Shown here piece by piece: positions 61,615 through 64,000 of a stretch of DNA of 64,000 nucleotides. Source of the stretch: CAVRZJ01 sp964594125 (GTDB lineage: Bacteria > Acidobacteriota > Thermoanaerobaculia > Thermoanaerobaculales > Thermoanaerobaculaceae). The DNA is taken from positions 1 through 64,000 of the forward strand of contig CAZQLL010000011.1 of assembly GCA_964594125.1 (NCBI GenBank). Direction: 5' to 3'. Made by a program: the position numbers and the translations under genes. The notes beneath the pieces are model-generated. The model was not told the origin of the DNA. It did not search any database and saw only the letters and a program-made list of their open reading frames with translations. Position 1 is the first letter of the stretch. Every line of letters begins with the position of its first letter.

Positions 61615-64000
61615 GTGACCTGCACAGGCTTGCCGCGCCGAATGCTCTTGATCGCGGTTGCAACGGTGGTGGTGGCGGCGGCCGGGTGCCGCACCGCCAC
61701 GGCGCCGCGCCCTGCGCCCCCGGCGCGGCCCGCCGCCGAGGCGCCGGCCGCCGCGACCGCCGCCGGGCGCATGGCGTGGCCGCGCGCGCTCGAGCCGGGC
61801 GACACGATCGCGTTCGCTGCGCCGGCCGGCGAGCTCGACCGCGAGCGCATGGCGCTCGCCCGCAGCCGCCTCGAGGCGCGCGGGTTCAAGGTCGTGGAGC
61901 GCGGCGACCTGTACGCCAGGGAGGGGTACCTCGCCGGCAGCGACGAGCGGCGCGCCGATGAGCTCATGCAGTGGTTCCGCGACCCGCGCGTGGCCGCCAT
62001 CTTCCCCGGCACCGGCGGCTACGGTACGATGCGGATCCTCGACCGCCTCGACTACGCCTTCATTCGCGAGCATCCGAAGATCGTCGTCGGCTTCTCGGAC
62101 ATCACCGGGCTGCACGCCGCGCTGAACCGGCGCGCCGGCTTGGTGACGTTCCACAGCCCGAGCCCGATGTGGGGGCTGGGCAGCCCCGAAGGGATGGAGC
62201 CGCTGGCCGAGGCATGGTTCTTCCGCGCGATCACGGGCTCGCCCGCCGGCGCCTGGACGCTCGACGCCGCCGCTGCGGCCGCCGGAGTGCTGCAGCGCGA
62301 GGGCCGCGGCGAGGAGGCGGGCGCGCCGCCCGCCCCGATGACCGCGTGGGGGCGCGGGAAGGCGCGCGGACGCCTGGTCGGCGGCAACCTGTCGCTGATC
62401 TCCGCGCTCGAGGGGACGCCGTACGCGATCGACACACGCGACGCGATCCTCGTCGTCGAGGACGTGCGCGAGGCGCCGTACCGGATCGACCGCATGCTCC
62501 GCCAGCTCTCCCTCGCCGGCAAGCTGGCGCAGCTCCGCGGCGCCGTGCTCGGCCAATTCACCCGCACCTCCGACCGCGAGGACCAGCCGCGCGACGGTGA
62601 CCCGCGCTACACCACCGAGGGCGTGCTCCGCCAGTACTTCGGCGGCGCAGGGATCCCGGTGCTGGTGTCGTTCCCCATCGGCCACGTGCGCCGCAACCTG
62701 ACGCTGCCGATGGGCGGGCTCGCCGAGATCGACGCCGACGCGGTCACCCTCACGGTGCTCGCCGGCGAGGGCGGCGACTGGCTGCCCGGCGCCGCCGCCC
62801 CTCCGCCGCCGCCTGCCTGGCGGCGCACCGTGCTGCTCGACCGCCCCGGCCTGCGCCACACCGCGCTCGCCGCCGGCGCGCCGGCGACGGCGGCGCGCTT
62901 CCTCGTGGTGGCCGGGTCGTACGCGGATCAGGCGGAGGCCGACGCGGCGCTCGCCGCGATCGAGCGCGCGGGCTTCGCCGCGCGGGTCGCCTACGGGACG
63001 ACGCCGGTGAGCGACTACACGCTGCAGCTCCCCGACTTCCCGACCCGGGAGGCCGCCGAGGCGGCGCGCGCCGCGCTGGCGGCGGCCGGAATCGCATGCC
63101 GTGTCGCCGAGGTCGGCCAGGATGTCTCCAACCCCGTCGGTCCGTGGTCCGCCCACCTGCTCGAGCTCGACCCGCGGGCGTTCCGCCTCGAGGTCGAGCA
63201 TGCGGCGGACGCCGCCATCGGCGTCGAGACGACGCGCTCGCTGGCCGCCCGCCGCGGCGCCGTCGCGGCGGTCAACGGCGGCTACTTCGTCACGCGCGGC
63301 GTCCTGAAAGGCGACAGCACGGGCCTGCTGAAGGTCGATGGCCGCCTGCTCTCCGAGCCCGACCGCGGCCGCGCAGCCGTCGGCCTGGTGGATCGCGACG
63401 GTGCGGTGCGGCCGATCTTCGGCCGCCTCGCGCTCGCGGCTGCGGCCCGTCTCGCCGACGGCGGCACGCTCGCAATCGACGGGATCAACCGTGCGCGCGG
63501 CGCCGGCGAGGCCGTCGTCTACACGCCCGAGTTCCACCGCACGACGCTCACCGACGCCGCCGGCGTCGAGGCGGTGGTCGCGAACGGCCGCATCGTCGAG
63601 GTCCGAACCGCGCGCGGCGGCGCCGCCATCCCCGCCGGGGGCTGGGTGCTGTCGCTCGGCGCCGAGCGCGCGCTCGCCGATGGGGGACGCCTGCGCGCCG
63701 GCGACGCGATCGCTCTGGAAACGCGGCTGTGCCCCGCGGGCGGCGCACCCGCCGACTGCGCCGCGACCGACGAGGCGTGGGGGGAGGCCGCCGACGCCGT
63801 CGCCGGCGGGCCGCTGCTGCTCGCGGGCGGCGTGCCGCTCGCCGACGCGGCGGTCGAGTCGTTCTCGCGCGTGTTCTGCCTCGCCCGTCACCCGCGCACG
63901 GCGCTCGGCGTGCGCGCCGACGGCGCCCTGCTGCTGCTCGTCGTCGACGGCCGCGACCCGGCGCGCAGCGTCGGCATGTCGCTCCCCGAGCTCACGGCGC
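61615..64000 (+). CDS. Fusion of LD-carboxypeptidase (S66), SPOR-like and phosphodiester glycosidase domains, 3' cut by window
   Basis: At least 795 residues, continuing past the right edge. It is a lipoprotein (lipobox AAAGC, Cys25). Residues about 55-390 form an S66 LD-carboxypeptidase with the triad Ser161 in VGFSDITGLHAAL, Glu282 in LVVEDVREAPYRIDRML and His357 in FPIGHVRRNLTLPMG. About 415-490 is SPOR-like (LVVAGSYADQAEADAALAAI and a second half-repeat). From about 505 comes a NAGPA/phosphodiester-glycosidase domain (AAVNGGYF, VAGGPLLLAGG, HPRTALGVRADG). The GTG at 61615 has GGGAGG four bases upstream, and the ATG at 61603 is an alternative. It likely trims murein peptides and glycan phosphodiesters in the periplasm. 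Confidence 0.88.
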   Translation, partial: MTCTGLPRRMLLIAVATVVVAAAGCRTATAPRPAPPARPAAEAPAAATAAGRMAWPRALEPGDTIAFAAPAGELDRERMALARSRLEARGFKVVERGDLYAREGYLAGSDERRADELMQWFRDPRVAAIFPGTGGYGTMRILDRLDYAFIREHPKIVVGFSDITGLHAALNRRAGLVTFHSPSPMWGLGSPEGMEPLAEAWFFRAITGSPAGAWTLDAAAAAAGVLQREGRGEEAGAPPAPMTAWGRGKARGRLVGGNLSLISALEGTPYAIDTRDAILVVEDVREAPYRIDRMLRQLSLAGKLAQLRGAVLGQFTRTSDREDQPRDGDPRYTTEGVLRQYFGGAGIPVLVSFPIGHVRRNLTLPMGGLAEIDADAVTLTVLAGEGGDWLPGAAAPPPPPAWRRTVLLDRPGLRHTALAAGAPATAARFLVVAGSYADQAEADAALAAIERAGFAARVAYGTTPVSDYTLQLPDFPTREAAEAARAALAAAGIACRVAEVGQDVSNPVGPWSAHLLELDPRAFRLEVEHAADAAIGVETTRSLAARRGAVAAVNGGYFVTRGVLKGDSTGLLKVDGRLLSEPDRGRAAVGLVDRDGAVRPIFGRLALAAAARLADGGTLAIDGINRARGAGEAVVYTPEFHRTTLTDAAGVEAVVANGRIVEVRTARGGAAIPAGGWVLSLGAERALADGGRLRAGDAIALETRLCPAGGAPADCAATDEAWGEAADAVAGGPLLLAGGVPLADAAVESFSRVFCLARHPRTALGVRADGALLLLVVDGRDPARSVGMSLPELTA

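Noticed and set aside
59029..63891. Very long minus-strand open frame (about 1600 codons)
   Set aside because: It is antisense to the ferritin-VIT, superoxide dismutase and carboxypeptidase genes. Its product is Arg/Ala/Gly-rich without any domain. It is a chance frame favoured by high-GC codon use on the other strand.

Overview
The window is a very GC-rich bacterial chromosome segment with dense high-GC codon use. A Ser/Thr kinase fused to a TolB-like and TPR module, DUF4388/HEAT proteins, many amidase and sulfatase paralogue types, and dispersed GC-rich palindromic repeats suggest an Acidobacteriota-type soil or sediment bacterium. This is an inference from gene style, and no rRNA or tRNA gene is present to confirm it.

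Left part (0.9-29.5 kb) is mostly ordinary chromosome. It holds a secreted DUF5666-type protein, the membrane kinase, a DUF4388/HEAT protein with an amidase, a C69 dipeptidase, a short-chain dehydrogenase, a class IV aminotransferase and a CARDB surface protein. A peroxide-defence block follows: an OsmC gene divergent from a Fur-family regulator and katG. Next come a PadR regulator with its permease-prefix membrane partner behind a near-consensus promoter, a DUF4256 protein and a seven-bladed propeller-like secreted protein. A nickel block closes this part: nikR and a methyltransferase are divergent from a siderophore-type ABC importer, with a dyad operator candidate between them.

Middle part (30-49 kb) is an accessory region rich in broken genes. 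It has a shortened RAYT-type transposase, two MNT/HepT pairs, two copies of an HNH endonuclease locus (one destroyed by a 96-bp deletion and a 145-bp repeat insertion), an AbiE pair with a gutted toxin, and a giant RHS protein with a nuclease-like tip. Behind the RHS gene lies a train of tip remnants and putative immunity genes. Further right are an IS3 scrap, a DUF433/DUF5615 pair whose toxin carries an amber codon, shards of an ABC-F gene and a DUF3800 gene with an amber codon at position 2. GC content falls visibly from about 43.3 kb onward.

Right part (49-64 kb) returns to chromosomal genes. It has the intact ABC-F factor EttA, a surface-polysaccharide set (two GT2 glycosyltransferases, a sulfotransferase and a Wzm/Wzt-type exporter), a 5'-truncated IS110 transposase, a lipoprotein sulfatase, a ferritin-VIT iron exporter, a Tat-exported superoxide dismutase, and an unusual LD-carboxypeptidase/SPOR/phosphodiester-glycosidase fusion that runs off the right edge.

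The most unusual non-coding feature is a family of about 145-bp twin-hairpin elements found at nine places. One copy is caught as a clean insertion in a duplicated gene. Its stems show compensatory base changes and its loops are complementary in several copies. A RAYT-like transposase in the same window is a natural but unproven partner.
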